A stretch of 22,951 nt of DNA from JBHIBA01 sp046758845 (GTDB lineage: Bacteria; UBA8248; JACPRG01; G963555815). The DNA is taken from assembly GCA_046758845.1 (NCBI GenBank), contig JBHIBA010000038.1, positions 1 through 22,951 of the forward strand. Reading direction: 5' to 3'. The translations under genes and the position numbers were made by a program. Shown one piece after another: positions 7,840 through 16,136 of the stretch. Numbering within the stretch: position 1 is the first letter of the stretch; each line of letters starts with the position of its first letter. The notes below the pieces were generated by a model. The model had not been told where the DNA came from, made no database searches, and worked only from the letters and a program-made list of their open reading frames with translations.

Positions 7840-8832
7840 GTGACGATCGTTGATACGCATGGGCATTACGTTTCTCGTTCCGCCATCGCCGAGGTCGAGA
7901 AGCACCCGGAGCGTTTCGGCATCCGGGTGGGGAAGGATGAGGGAGGAAATCCGCGTCTGGGTTTCGGTGAAGGGCCGCTGACCCGCCCTCTCAGGCCGAA
8001 GTTGACAGAACTTGAAGAACGTCGTTCCATCCTGTCCCGCCAACGGGTGGACCTGCAGGTGGTTTACACCTGGCTGGACGTGGTGGGATACTCCCTGCCC
8101 GTCGAGCAGGGCGCCGCCTGGTGCCGCCTTCAGAACGAGACCATGGCGGCGGACCTGAAAGGGAAGGACTGGCTGGTGGGTCTCGCGACGGTCCCCCTGC
8201 AATCGGGAAAACATGCGGCCGAGGAGCTTTCGCACGCCGTGGGGAAGCTGGGGCTGAAAGGGGCCAGCATCGCCTCTAACGTCGAGGGCAGGAACCTCGA
8301 CGACGCCGAATTCGCTCCGTTTTGGGAAACGGCCGAAGCCTTGGGGGCGCCCGTCGCAATCCATCCCTACAACGTCGCGGGGCGAGACCGCATGGAGACC
8401 TACCTCCTGCATAACCTGATCGGGAACCCGCTGGAGACCACCCTCGCCGCCGCGAGTCTGGTCTTCGGGGGAATTGCGGACCGGCATCCGGCCCTGAGGG
8501 TGATCCTGGTTCACGGGGGCGGTTGCCTCCCTTACGTCATCGGCCGCCTCCAATGGGGGTACGAAAGGTACCCGGCGCAAATGGGGAAAGGACTCAGGAA
8601 GGCGCCCGTCCACTACCTGTCGTGGTTTTATTACGACACCCTCCTGTACCACACGGCGAACATCAAACACATGATCCAACTGGTGGGACCGGAGCGCGTC
8701 CTGATGGGAACAGACTATCCATTCCCCATCGAAGACCCCGATCCCGTAAGTACGGTTGAGAAGCTTGGGCTTTCGGCGGTCGCCCGGGAGATGATCTTCG
8801 AGGCGAATCCCAAGGTGCTGTTCCGGTTGTGA
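7840..8832 (+). CDS. ACMSD-type metal-dependent amidohydrolase (probable decarboxylase)
   Basis: This TIM-barrel amidohydrolase of the amidohydrolase-2/ACMSD group has 330 residues. It keeps the whole metal and catalytic set of aminocarboxymuconate-semialdehyde decarboxylase at near-identical positions: His7 and His9 (DTHGHY), His175 (IHPYN), His225 (VHGGG) and Asp292 (GTDYPF). Members decarboxylate or hydrolyse aromatic and muconate-type acids with a zinc-like ion. The start is GTG at 7840, because the barrel's first strand (TIVDTHGHY) begins right after it; the ribosome site is weak. The stop is one base before the ATG of the FAD subunit gene, so it heads a four-gene operon with the molybdenum hydroxylase. 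That pairing suggests it acts on the hydroxylated product or a later acid. Family call firm; decarboxylase rather than hydrolase is inferred from the ligands. Confidence 0.9.
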   Translation: MTIVDTHGHYVSRSAIAEVEKHPERFGIRVGKDEGGNPRLGFGEGPLTRPLRPKLTELEERRSILSRQRVDLQVVYTWLDVVGYSLPVEQGAAWCRLQNETMAADLKGKDWLVGLATVPLQSGKHAAEELSHAVGKLGLKGASIASNVEGRNLDDAEFAPFWETAEALGAPVAIHPYNVAGRDRMETYLLHNLIGNPLETTLAAASLVFGGIADRHPALRVILVHGGGCLPYVIGRLQWGYERYPAQMGKGLRKAPVHYLSWFYYDTLLYHTANIKHMIQLVGPERVLMGTDYPFPIEDPDPVSTVEKLGLSAVAREMIFEANPKVLFRL

Positions 8833-8833
8833 C

Positions 8834-9694
8834 ATGAAACCCGCCCCGTTCGCATACCGCCGGGCCGAAACCGTCGAAGAGGCCCTCCAGCACCTGAAGG
8901 AGCACGGCGAGGAGGCGAGGCTCCTGGCGGGGGGGCAAAGTCTGGTTCCCCTCCTGAACTTCCGGCTCGCGAGACCGGCCTGCCTGGTCGATCTGAACCC
9001 GGTGACCTCCCTGAGTTACATCCAGCGGAACGGGGGGCCGCGCATCGGAGCGATGACCCGCCTGCGGGCATTGGAAGACGATCCACAAACCAAGGATCTC
9101 TCCCTTCTTCCGGACGCCCTCCCTCTGATTGGCCATCCGGCCATCCGGAACCGGGGGACGGTCGGGGGAAGCCTCTGCCACGCCGACCCTTCGGCCGAGC
9201 TTCCCGTCGTGGCCGTCGCCCTGGAGGCGACGTTGCACGCCGAGGGACCGGGCGGGAAGAGGGCCATTTCGGCCGATGAGTTCTTCGTGGATTATTTCGA
9301 GACGGCGCTCGGGCCTGGCGAGGTCCTGACCGAGTTCTCCTTGCCCGCGCCCCTTGCGGGGTGGGGGTGGGCGTTCCTGGAGATGAGCCGGCGATACGGG
9401 GACTTCGCCGTCGTCTGCGTCGCGGCGGGGATCGCTATCGATGAGGAAGGCAAGTGCGCCGACGCCCGGCTGGTCGTCGGAGGCGTGGGACCGGCCCCGC
9501 TCCGGCTGCAAGAAGGCGAGGAGGCTCTGCGCGGGAAACCCCCTGATCCCAACCGTCTTCGGGAAGCCGCGCGGATAGCGGCGTCGACCGTCCGTCCCGC
9601 CTCCGACGTTCATGCGTCGAGCGGGTTCCGCAAGCACCTCTCGGGCGTGCTGACGGAGAGGGCGTTGCGGGCGGCGCGCCAGAGGGCGCAATGA
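8834..9694 (+). CDS. Molybdenum hydroxylase FAD-binding (medium) subunit
   Basis: This is the FAD subunit (CoxM/CutM type) of a xanthine-dehydrogenase-family enzyme, 286 residues, normal length. It passes electrons from the 2Fe-2S subunit to an acceptor. The two FAD-binding motifs are clear: LAGGQSLVPLLNFRLARP near residues 31-48 and a TVGGSLCHADPSAELP segment near residue 110. The C-terminal CO-dehydrogenase flavoprotein domain follows, with VVGGVGPAPLRLQEGEEAL. The ATG lies one base after the amidohydrolase stop, and its own TGA overlaps the ATG of the next gene, so it is translationally coupled on both sides. The order M-S-L is the usual one for this enzyme class. Confidence 0.94.
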   Translation: MKPAPFAYRRAETVEEALQHLKEHGEEARLLAGGQSLVPLLNFRLARPACLVDLNPVTSLSYIQRNGGPRIGAMTRLRALEDDPQTKDLSLLPDALPLIGHPAIRNRGTVGGSLCHADPSAELPVVAVALEATLHAEGPGGKRAISADEFFVDYFETALGPGEVLTEFSLPAPLAGWGWAFLEMSRRYGDFAVVCVAAGIAIDEEGKCADARLVVGGVGPAPLRLQEGEEALRGKPPDPNRLREAARIAASTVRPASDVHASSGFRKHLSGVLTERALRAARQRAQ

Positions 9695-10209
9695 TCGAGC
9701 GGCACGAGATCCGGTTGAAGGTGAACGGTTCTGAAGTCCGGGCGACGGTAGAGCCTCACCGGACGCTGGCGGACTTCCTGCGGGAGAACCTCGGCCTGAC
9801 GGGGACGCATCTGGGGTGCGAACACGGGGTGTGCGGGGCCTGCACGGTTTTGCTGGACGGGGCGACCGCGCGCTCGTGCCTGATGTTCGCGGTCCAGGCG
9901 GAGGGTGGCGAGGTCACGACCGTTGAAGGTCTGGCGCGAGACGGGGAGCTGCACCTTCTTCAGGAATCCTTCCACGAGCGGCACGCCTTGCAATGCGGGT
10001 TTTGCACGCCCGGTATGTTGATGACGGCCTGCGAGCTTCTCGACCGGAACCGGGAACCCGATGAGGCGCAGGTCCGCGAGGCCCTGGCGGGTAATCTCTG
10101 CATGTGCACGGGCTACGTCAACATCGTGCGGGCCGTCCTGGAGGCCGCGCGGAAGATGGGCAAGAGAGGAGTCCCGGCCCAGGCGGGATCGGAGGCGGCG
10201 AAGCCATGA
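9691..10209 (+). CDS. Molybdenum hydroxylase 2Fe-2S (small) subunit
   Basis: This is the iron-sulfur subunit (CoxS/CutS type), 172 residues. All eight cysteines for two [2Fe-2S] clusters are present: the plant-ferredoxin-like set in GCEHGVCGACTVLLDG with a fourth Cys in ARSC, and the helical C-terminal set in QCGFCTPGM and NLCMCTGY. It carries electrons from the molybdenum site to FAD. Both ends overlap neighbouring genes by 4 bases (ATGA), which indicates coupled translation of the M, S and L subunits. No motif is missing. Confidence 0.95.
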   Translation: MIERHEIRLKVNGSEVRATVEPHRTLADFLRENLGLTGTHLGCEHGVCGACTVLLDGATARSCLMFAVQAEGGEVTTVEGLARDGELHLLQESFHERHALQCGFCTPGMLMTACELLDRNREPDEAQVREALAGNLCMCTGYVNIVRAVLEAARKMGKRGVPAQAGSEAAKP

Positions 10210-12659
10210 GCGGCGAGGCCAAGGGCTGGATGGGAAGGCGGGTCCTCCGCAAAGAGGACCGCAAGTTCCTCACCGGGAAGGGAAACTACGTGGACGACCT
10301 GTCCTTCGCCGGGATGCTGCATGCGGCCATCCACCGAAGCCCGTATCCCCACGCGCGCATCGTATCCATTGACAGCTCTCGAACAGAAGACCTTCCGGGG
10401 GTCGAGGCTGTTCTCACCGGCCGGGAAGTGAGGGAGCACACCATGCGTTCCCTCATTCCCGTTCCCGTCAAACTTGGATACAGTTGCCTGGCTATCGACC
10501 GGGTCCGATACGTGGGGGAACCCGTCGCGGCGGTGGCCGCCGCGGACCGCTACGCGGCCGAGGACGCGGCGGAATTGATCCGGGTGGAGTATGAGCCCTT
10601 GGAGCCGGCTGTGGACCCGGAGGAGGCGACGAAACCGGATTCGCCCCTTCTCTACGAGGAGATGGGGACGAACGTCATCTGGTCCGATTCATTCACCTAC
10701 GGGGATGTGGACCAGGCGTTCGAAGAAGCGGAACTGACCCTGAAGAAAAGATTCTCCATCCACCGGTATGCATCGACCCCCCTAGAGACCTTCGGATGCA
10801 TTGCCCGCTATGACCCTGGCAGCGACAGCTACTCCATCTGGTCCAACGACCAGCGCCCCGGCCTCACCGCCGGCCTCCTGGCGGATGCCCTGGGGGTTTC
10901 CCAGGCCCGCATCCGCCTGATCATGCCGGACATCGGCGGCGGATTCGGCAACAAACGGCGCGCGCCCTACCTCCTGCTGGTCGCGCTTCTGGCGAAAAAA
11001 TCCGGCCGACCCGTCAAGTGGATCGAAGACCGGCGGGAAAACCTCATGGCCCTCATGCACGCCTGCAACGGGGTGATGGAAGTGGAGGCGGCGTTCGACC
11101 GCGACGGCAAGGTGTCGGCCTTGAAGATCCGGGACTGGGCGGACGAGGGACACAACCTGGCCAACCCCACCGTCCACTGCCTCCTCAAGATGGGGACCTT
11201 GACCAACTGCTATCGGATTCCCGCCGTGCGCTTCGAGGCGCATTCCGTCCTGACGAACAAGTGCCCCTCCGGCGCCAACCGGGGGATCGGAAAACCGTTC
11301 ATGTGCTTCGCGGTCGAGCGCATGATGGATTTGATCGCGAAGCGATTGGGCCTGGACCCCGCCGAGATCCGTTTTCGGAACTTTATTCCCCCCGAGGCCT
11401 TTCCCTATCGCATTCCCTCCGGGACGGTCTTCGACAGCGGTGATTACCCCGAAACCCTTCGCCGGGCGCTGGATCAGGCGGATTACAAGAGACTGCGGGC
11501 GGAACAGGAGGCGGCCAGGGCGGCGGGGCGACATGTGGGCATCGGGATCGCCGCCGCCGTGGAGCCCAGCAGCTCGAACCTTTCCTCATACATTCTGACC
11601 ACGGGCAGGCGACTCGCATCCGGCATGGGCGAGGCGGCGTTGGTGCGTATCGAGGCGGACGGCTCCGTCCGGGTGGCCGTGGGCGACGTGAGCAGCGGAC
11701 AGGGGTATGAGACGACGGTGGCCCAGATCGTCGCCGACGAGCTGGGAGTTGACCCGGACTCGATCCACGTCGCGCCCTGGTTCGATTCGTACACGACGCC
11801 CTGGCTCTACGCCTCCGGGAATTACTCGAACAAGTTCTCGGGGACGAACACCGCCGCCATCGTGGGCGCCGCCCGGAAGGTCCGACAGAAGTTGCTGGAC
11901 CTGGCGGCGCACCTGCTGGGAGCGGAGCGGGAAGGGCTGGTCATCGGGGGGGGCGAGGTTCGTGAGAGCCGCGAGGCCGGCGTGACCCGCGAGAGCGGAG
12001 GAGACGGCAAGAGCATGCCCCTGTCGGAGATCGCGCGGATCGCTTACCGCGACCTGCTCATGCTTCCGCCGGGGATGGAGGCCGGCCTGGAGGCCAGGCA
12101 CTACCACGTGAACCCCCAGGCCGACCTCCCGGACGCTCAGCGGCGGGTGCGCGCCCAACTGTTCGCCAGCAATTCCGTCCACATCGCCATGGTGGAGATC
12201 GATCCGGGGACCGCCCAGGTGAAAATCTTGAAATACGGGATGGTCCATGACTGCGGGACGGAGATCAACCCGATGATCGTCGAGGGCCTGGCCCACGGCG
12301 CCACCGTCCACGGCATCGGTGCGGCTCTTTACGAAGAGTTCATATATGATGAAAAAGGGCAGATTTTGACGGCAAACTTCATGGATTACTTGAAGCCTAC
12401 GACGATGGAATCGCCGCAGATCGAAGTGAGCAGCCTCGAGACGCCTTCTCCTTTCACTCCCCTGGGGTCCAAAGGGGCCGGGGAGGGGGGCGCAATTCCT
12501 GCCCCCGCCGCGATTGCCAACGCCGTGGAGGACGCCCTCTCCCCGTTGGGAATTGAGGTCAGCGCCCTTCCGCTCAGTCCCAACCGCCTTTGGGAATTGA
12601 TTCAATCGGCCGCAAAGACGCCCTCTTCGGGAGCCTACGGCCAGAGAGGGGCTGATTGA
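10206..12659 (+). CDS. Molybdenum hydroxylase molybdopterin-binding (large) subunit, non-canonical CoxL type
   Basis: This is the catalytic subunit of a xanthine-dehydrogenase/CO-dehydrogenase-family enzyme, 817 residues from the ATG that overlaps the small-subunit stop. Cofactor motifs are present: MPDIGGGFGNK, SSGQGYETTVAQIVADELG and KGAGEGG with the catalytic Glu760. The active-site loop, AYRCSFR in true aerobic CO dehydrogenase and AYRGAGR in form II enzymes, reads ANRGIGK here (357-363). It lacks the copper-binding cysteine, so this is not a CO dehydrogenase. It probably hydroxylates an aromatic, N-heterocyclic or aldehyde substrate. No XdhC, CoxD or CoxG-type maturation gene is in the window. 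An in-frame ATG at 10104 would run deep into the small-subunit gene and is rejected. Confidence 0.93.
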   Translation: MSGEAKGWMGRRVLRKEDRKFLTGKGNYVDDLSFAGMLHAAIHRSPYPHARIVSIDSSRTEDLPGVEAVLTGREVREHTMRSLIPVPVKLGYSCLAIDRVRYVGEPVAAVAAADRYAAEDAAELIRVEYEPLEPAVDPEEATKPDSPLLYEEMGTNVIWSDSFTYGDVDQAFEEAELTLKKRFSIHRYASTPLETFGCIARYDPGSDSYSIWSNDQRPGLTAGLLADALGVSQARIRLIMPDIGGGFGNKRRAPYLLLVALLAKKSGRPVKWIEDRRENLMALMHACNGVMEVEAAFDRDGKVSALKIRDWADEGHNLANPTVHCLLKMGTLTNCYRIPAVRFEAHSVLTNKCPSGANRGIGKPFMCFAVERMMDLIAKRLGLDPAEIRFRNFIPPEAFPYRIPSGTVFDSGDYPETLRRALDQADYKRLRAEQEAARAAGRHVGIGIAAAVEPSSSNLSSYILTTGRRLASGMGEAALVRIEADGSVRVAVGDVSSGQGYETTVAQIVADELGVDPDSIHVAPWFDSYTTPWLYASGNYSNKFSGTNTAAIVGAARKVRQKLLDLAAHLLGAEREGLVIGGGEVRESREAGVTRESGGDGKSMPLSEIARIAYRDLLMLPPGMEAGLEARHYHVNPQADLPDAQRRVRAQLFASNSVHIAMVEIDPGTAQVKILKYGMVHDCGTEINPMIVEGLAHGATVHGIGAALYEEFIYDEKGQILTANFMDYLKPTTMESPQIEVSSLETPSPFTPLGSKGAGEGGAIPAPAAIANAVEDALSPLGIEVSALPLSPNRLWELIQSAAKTPSSGAYGQRGAD

Positions 12660-12670
12660 AAAACCCAACC

Positions 12671-12698
12671 TTGACGCCTTCCAGACCGATTGTATACC
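12671..12698 (+). promoter_or_regulatory. Predicted promoter of the MscS-type channel gene
   Basis: TTGACG (12671-12676, five of six) and TATACC (12693-12698, four of six) are separated by 16 bases, with a TG directly before the -10 box. This lies 110 bases before the preferred start of the channel gene and just after the molybdenum hydroxylase operon, so the channel is probably transcribed on its own. Confidence 0.45.
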
Positions 12699-12808
12699 CT
12701 CAAATTAAGGCTCCCAAGGAGGGAGAAACGAAGCGGGTGGCCGAGAGTTTCGGTTGATTGCGCCCGGCCGACCAAAACCAGAAAGGGGCCAAATCGATTA
12801 GAGTTCCG

Positions 12809-15109
12809 ATGAATCTCCATCCGGATACCCGGGGGCTCTCCTTGCGGGGGATTTTTCTCCGATCCTTCATGCCCCTGTTTGCCCTGTGGCTCTTCGTCCA
12901 CCTGAGCCTCGCTTTCGGGCAGGTCCCCAAGCTCCCGGTGGGACCCGCAGAGCCCGCCGCCGCGGCGGCGGAAAAAGCGGCGGCTTCCGAGACGGAACTT
13001 CTCTTGAAAACGCTGGAGGACCCCAAGGAGCGGGAGAAGCTGGTTCGCCAGCTCCGGGCTCTCATCGAGCGCGAGCGCCTGGAGGCGGGCGCCAGGCCCA
13101 CGAAGGATGCCGCACCCGAAAGTGTGACGTTTGTCCAGGTCTACGAACGCCTGCTCGGCGGGTTCGAGAGGGTGGTGCGGGGGGCGTCGGCCAATCTCAG
13201 GGCAATCCCTAAAAGCGTGAACGACACCCTTGTTCGGCTGAAAGAAAGGGACGCGGTTCTCGCACTGGCGGACGCCTTGTGGAAGATCGCCGTGGCGCTT
13301 TTCTTGGCGATCATCCTGGCGCGTGTCGTCCGGCGGTATGCCGTGCGCCCAGGCGAGCGCATCCCTGTGATCGCTGAATCCAGCCGGGGCCGCAAATTTC
13401 TTGTCTCGTCCGCCCGGTCCATTCTGGGGTTGCTCCCGCCGGCAGCCGTCCTTCTGGTGGTTTTCATCGCCCTGACATTTCTGCGCCCCGCACCGCTGGG
13501 CGCGGCAGTCGTCTTGACGGCGGTTTGGGCCTACTTTTTCCGGAAGGTCCTGATGGCCGGGGCGAGGATCCTGATTGCCCCGGACCGGCCGGCCGCTCGG
13601 TGGCCGGATCTGAGGGACGAAACCGCCGCCTATTGGAACATCTGGTTGAAACGGCTCACAGGTTATGGAGTCTACGGCTACTACGCCGTGCGCATCATCC
13701 AGACCCTGGGCGCCCCAAGGGCCTGGATCGACGCCCTCTTCGGTCTTTACGGCGCGGGTTGGGTGATCCAGGGAATTGCGCTCATTCTTCAGCAGCGAAA
13801 GGGGGTGCGGTCGCTCCTGACGCCGGACAGGGGCGCGGAAACGGGCTTTTGGAGAGCCGCCTGGGTCGGCTGGACCGTGTTGGCGGCCTACTGGCACGCG
13901 ATTGCCATCGCTTACCTGGTCGTGGCCTATGGCCTGTGGGGCCTGGATTACCCGCACGCCCTGAGTCTCATGGTTCGGGCCTCGCTCTCCACCCTCTTCC
14001 TGGCGGCCTTGTGCATCGTCGCCCGCTATTTCCTGGGGGTTCTCCTGGGGAAGCTGTTCCGCGTTCCGGAGCGGGTCGCCAAGCGGTTTCCCGGACTGGA
14101 TGCGCGGGTGAACCGCTACATCCGGATTCTCCACGTCGCCGTTTTCACCATCCTCTACGTCCTCACGGGCATTCTGATTCTCGAGGCGTGGGGGGTGAAT
14201 TTCTTCGCGCTTCTTTTCTCGGACCTGGGCGTCCGCGTCATGGTCCGGATATTCGCCATCGGGGTCGCGCTGGCGATCGCGGCGGCCGCGATCGAGGCGG
14301 GGAACTTCGCGGCGGAAGCCATCCTGCAACCCCGATTGGGTCGGGGTGGACAAACGATAGCGCCCGCCGCTCGGCTGAAGACGCTTGTCCCGCTGGGTCG
14401 CACAACATTGAAGATCGCAGTGATCGTCGTCGCGGTGCTCGTCTTGATGGATCAAGTCGGCATCAGCATCACGCCCATTCTGGCGGGAGTGGGGATCTTG
14501 GGGCTGGCCGTGGGTTTCGGGGCTCAGTCGCTGGTGAAGGACATCATCTCGGGTCTTTTCATTCTCCTGGAAGACAGCATCTCCGTGGGCGACGTGGTAA
14601 TCCTGAAAGGGACCGGCGGCTTGGTGGAAAACATCAACCTGCGAACCATCCGCATGAGGGACCTGTCGGGTAACGTCCACGTGATCCCCCACAGCAGCGT
14701 GGACATGATCACGAACATGACCAAAGACTACTCGCGATACCTCTTGGAAGTGGGCGTGGCCTACCGGGAGGACTCGGATCAGGTGGTCGAGGTCCTGAAG
14801 GAAATCGGCGCCGAGATGCAGGCCGACTCGGTCTACGGCCCGGACATGTTGGCGCCTATCGAAATCCTGGGCGTGGACAGGTTCGAGGATTCGGCCGTTA
14901 TCATCCGAGCCCGGCTCACCACGAAGCCGATTAAGCAGTGGAACGTCGGCCGCGAGTTCAACCGCCGGATGAAGAAGGCATTCGACGAGCGGGGCATCGA
15001 GATCCCCTTCCCCCACCGGACGATCTTTTTCGGGGAGCCGAAGCAGGGGACTCCGCCTCCCCTGTACATGGAACAGGTCGCCCGGGCCTTCGAAAAGCGC
15101 AACGACTGA
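12809..15109 (+). CDS. Large MscS-family mechanosensitive channel
   Basis: This is an inner-membrane mechanosensitive channel of the large MscS type, comparable in size to E. coli YbiO, 766 residues from ATG 12809. It opens with a likely signal peptide (hydrophobic core MPLFALWLFVHLSLAFG), then a charged, coiled-coil-prone stretch (KEREKLVRQLRALIERERLE) in the periplasm, then about ten hydrophobic segments. The MscS core begins near residue 558 with the glycine/alanine-rich pore helix GILGLAVGFGAQSLVKDI, followed by the beta domain (SVGDVVILKGTGGLVENINL, NVHVIPHSS) and an alpha/beta tail ending in EIPFPHRTIFFGE. It would release solutes on osmotic downshock. An upstream TTG at 12758 stays in frame but would place 17 polar residues before the signal peptide, so I prefer 12809. 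It has its own promoter candidate and no visible tie to the catabolic genes. Confidence 0.9.
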   Translation: MNLHPDTRGLSLRGIFLRSFMPLFALWLFVHLSLAFGQVPKLPVGPAEPAAAAAEKAAASETELLLKTLEDPKEREKLVRQLRALIERERLEAGARPTKDAAPESVTFVQVYERLLGGFERVVRGASANLRAIPKSVNDTLVRLKERDAVLALADALWKIAVALFLAIILARVVRRYAVRPGERIPVIAESSRGRKFLVSSARSILGLLPPAAVLLVVFIALTFLRPAPLGAAVVLTAVWAYFFRKVLMAGARILIAPDRPAARWPDLRDETAAYWNIWLKRLTGYGVYGYYAVRIIQTLGAPRAWIDALFGLYGAGWVIQGIALILQQRKGVRSLLTPDRGAETGFWRAAWVGWTVLAAYWHAIAIAYLVVAYGLWGLDYPHALSLMVRASLSTLFLAALCIVARYFLGVLLGKLFRVPERVAKRFPGLDARVNRYIRILHVAVFTILYVLTGILILEAWGVNFFALLFSDLGVRVMVRIFAIGVALAIAAAAIEAGNFAAEAILQPRLGRGGQTIAPAARLKTLVPLGRTTLKIAVIVVAVLVLMDQVGISITPILAGVGILGLAVGFGAQSLVKDIISGLFILLEDSISVGDVVILKGTGGLVENINLRTIRMRDLSGNVHVIPHSSVDMITNMTKDYSRYLLEVGVAYREDSDQVVEVLKEIGAEMQADSVYGPDMLAPIEILGVDRFEDSAVIIRARLTTKPIKQWNVGREFNRRMKKAFDERGIEIPFPHRTIFFGEPKQGTPPPLYMEQVARAFEKRND

Positions 15110-15233
15110 GCGCCGCCCGCGCCGCCGGGACTCAGGTCTGTCTGCAACCCGATACAATCGCGCCAAGCGCCGGAGGTGAGCGCCGGAGGGCTTCGCCCGG
15201 GATGTTTCCTTCTTCCCACCGAAAGGAGGGGCC
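15110..15233. other. Spacer before the crotonase-ligase operon
   Basis: It contains GATACAAT near 15151-15158, a fair -10 box without a recognisable -35 box, and a tandem GCGCCGGAGG repeat at about 15168 and 15181. A strong ribosome site (AAGGAGGG) sits just before the ATG at 15234. A promoter here is possible but not well supported. Confidence 0.35.
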
Positions 15234-16136
15234 ATGAAATACCAGGCACTCAAGTGGTCGGTCCACCCCAACCCCAGGAGACCGGAGGAAAAATGCATCG
15301 GCCTCATCCAGATGAACCGGCCCGAGGCCATGAACGCCGTGGACGTGCGCATGAGGGTGGAGCTGGACATCCTCTGTGATGAGATCCGCTGGAACAGCCA
15401 CATCAAGGCGGTCATCCTCACGGGAGAAGGCCGAGCCTTCTCCGCAGGCGGAGACGTCGTCACGGAGGCGGGCCCCCTGGGCGCCACCGAAGAGTACGAT
15501 ATGGGCATCCGGGGGCCGTACAAGGAGATGGCCCACTTATTCTTCAACGACCTCAGGCATCAGATCCTTCAACGGTCCTTCCGCAAGCTCGAAGACCTGC
15601 CGCCGGTGACCATCGCCGCCATCAACGGATGGGCCGTCGGGGCCGGTCTTGAGATGTGCACCCTCTGCGACCTTCGGATCGCCTCGGACCAAGCCCAACT
15701 GGGGGAGGTGGCCGTGCCGGCCGGCTTCGTGCCGGAGGCCGGGGGTTGCCGGAACCTGCCGAAGCTCGTCGGCGTCGGCAAGGCGCTGGAAATGATCCTG
15801 ACGGGAAAGCGGATGGACGCGCAGGAAGCGCTGCGCACCGGCCTGGTGGACCGAGTAGTACCTCACGACCGGCTCCTGGACGAGGCGCTCGACCTGGCGG
15901 GACAGATATCGTCCAACCCCTATCTGTCCGTTCGACATGCGAAAAACTTAGTCAAGATGTACTGGAACGCCAATCGCTCGGACGAAGGCTACCGAAGGGA
16001 GCTGGAAGCGGTCATGGAGATCACGCGCACCAAGGACTGCCAGGAGGGTATCCGCGCGTTCCTGGATAAGCGGCAGCCCGAGTATCGGGGTCCATACTAT
16101 GACAACTGGCCCTTCGGAGACGGCGATGGAAGCTGA
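15234..16136 (+). CDS. Enoyl-CoA hydratase/isomerase (crotonase) family protein
   Basis: This crotonase-fold enzyme of 300 residues acts on CoA thioesters in the cytoplasm. The oxyanion-hole segments are GEGRAFSAGGD (65-74) and INGWAVGAGLE (130-140), and the C-terminal helix region follows. The first catalytic glutamate of hydratases (Glu144 in the rat enzyme) is kept as Glu140, but the second (Glu164) aligns with Ala160 in GEVAVPAG. A classical hydratase is therefore doubtful; isomerase, decarboxylase, hydrolase or ring-cleavage activity are possible. The ribosome site is excellent. A long N-terminal start (MKYQALKWSVHPNPRR) and an insert at about 76-98 make it longer than the usual 260 residues. 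The ligase gene starts inside its last codons, so the two are an operon. Confidence 0.9.
   Translation: MKYQALKWSVHPNPRRPEEKCIGLIQMNRPEAMNAVDVRMRVELDILCDEIRWNSHIKAVILTGEGRAFSAGGDVVTEAGPLGATEEYDMGIRGPYKEMAHLFFNDLRHQILQRSFRKLEDLPPVTIAAINGWAVGAGLEMCTLCDLRIASDQAQLGEVAVPAGFVPEAGGCRNLPKLVGVGKALEMILTGKRMDAQEALRTGLVDRVVPHDRLLDEALDLAGQISSNPYLSVRHAKNLVKMYWNANRSDEGYRRELEAVMEITRTKDCQEGIRAFLDKRQPEYRGPYYDNWPFGDGDGS

Noticed and set aside
7768..8835. A 355-residue minus-strand frame opposite the amidohydrolase
   Set aside because: It is the complement of a gene with all catalytic residues, shows no recognisable motif, and would cross the promoter palindrome.
10206..12659. Aerobic CO dehydrogenase large subunit
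   Set aside because: The diagnostic AYRCSFR loop with the copper cysteine is replaced by ANRGIGK, so CO oxidation is not supported.
12635..15547. A 970-residue open frame on the minus strand opposite the channel and crotonase genes
   Set aside because: It is a frame shadow in GC-rich DNA. Its product is rich in Arg, Gly, Pro, Gln and His with no domain pattern, while the plus strand holds clear MscS and crotonase proteins.
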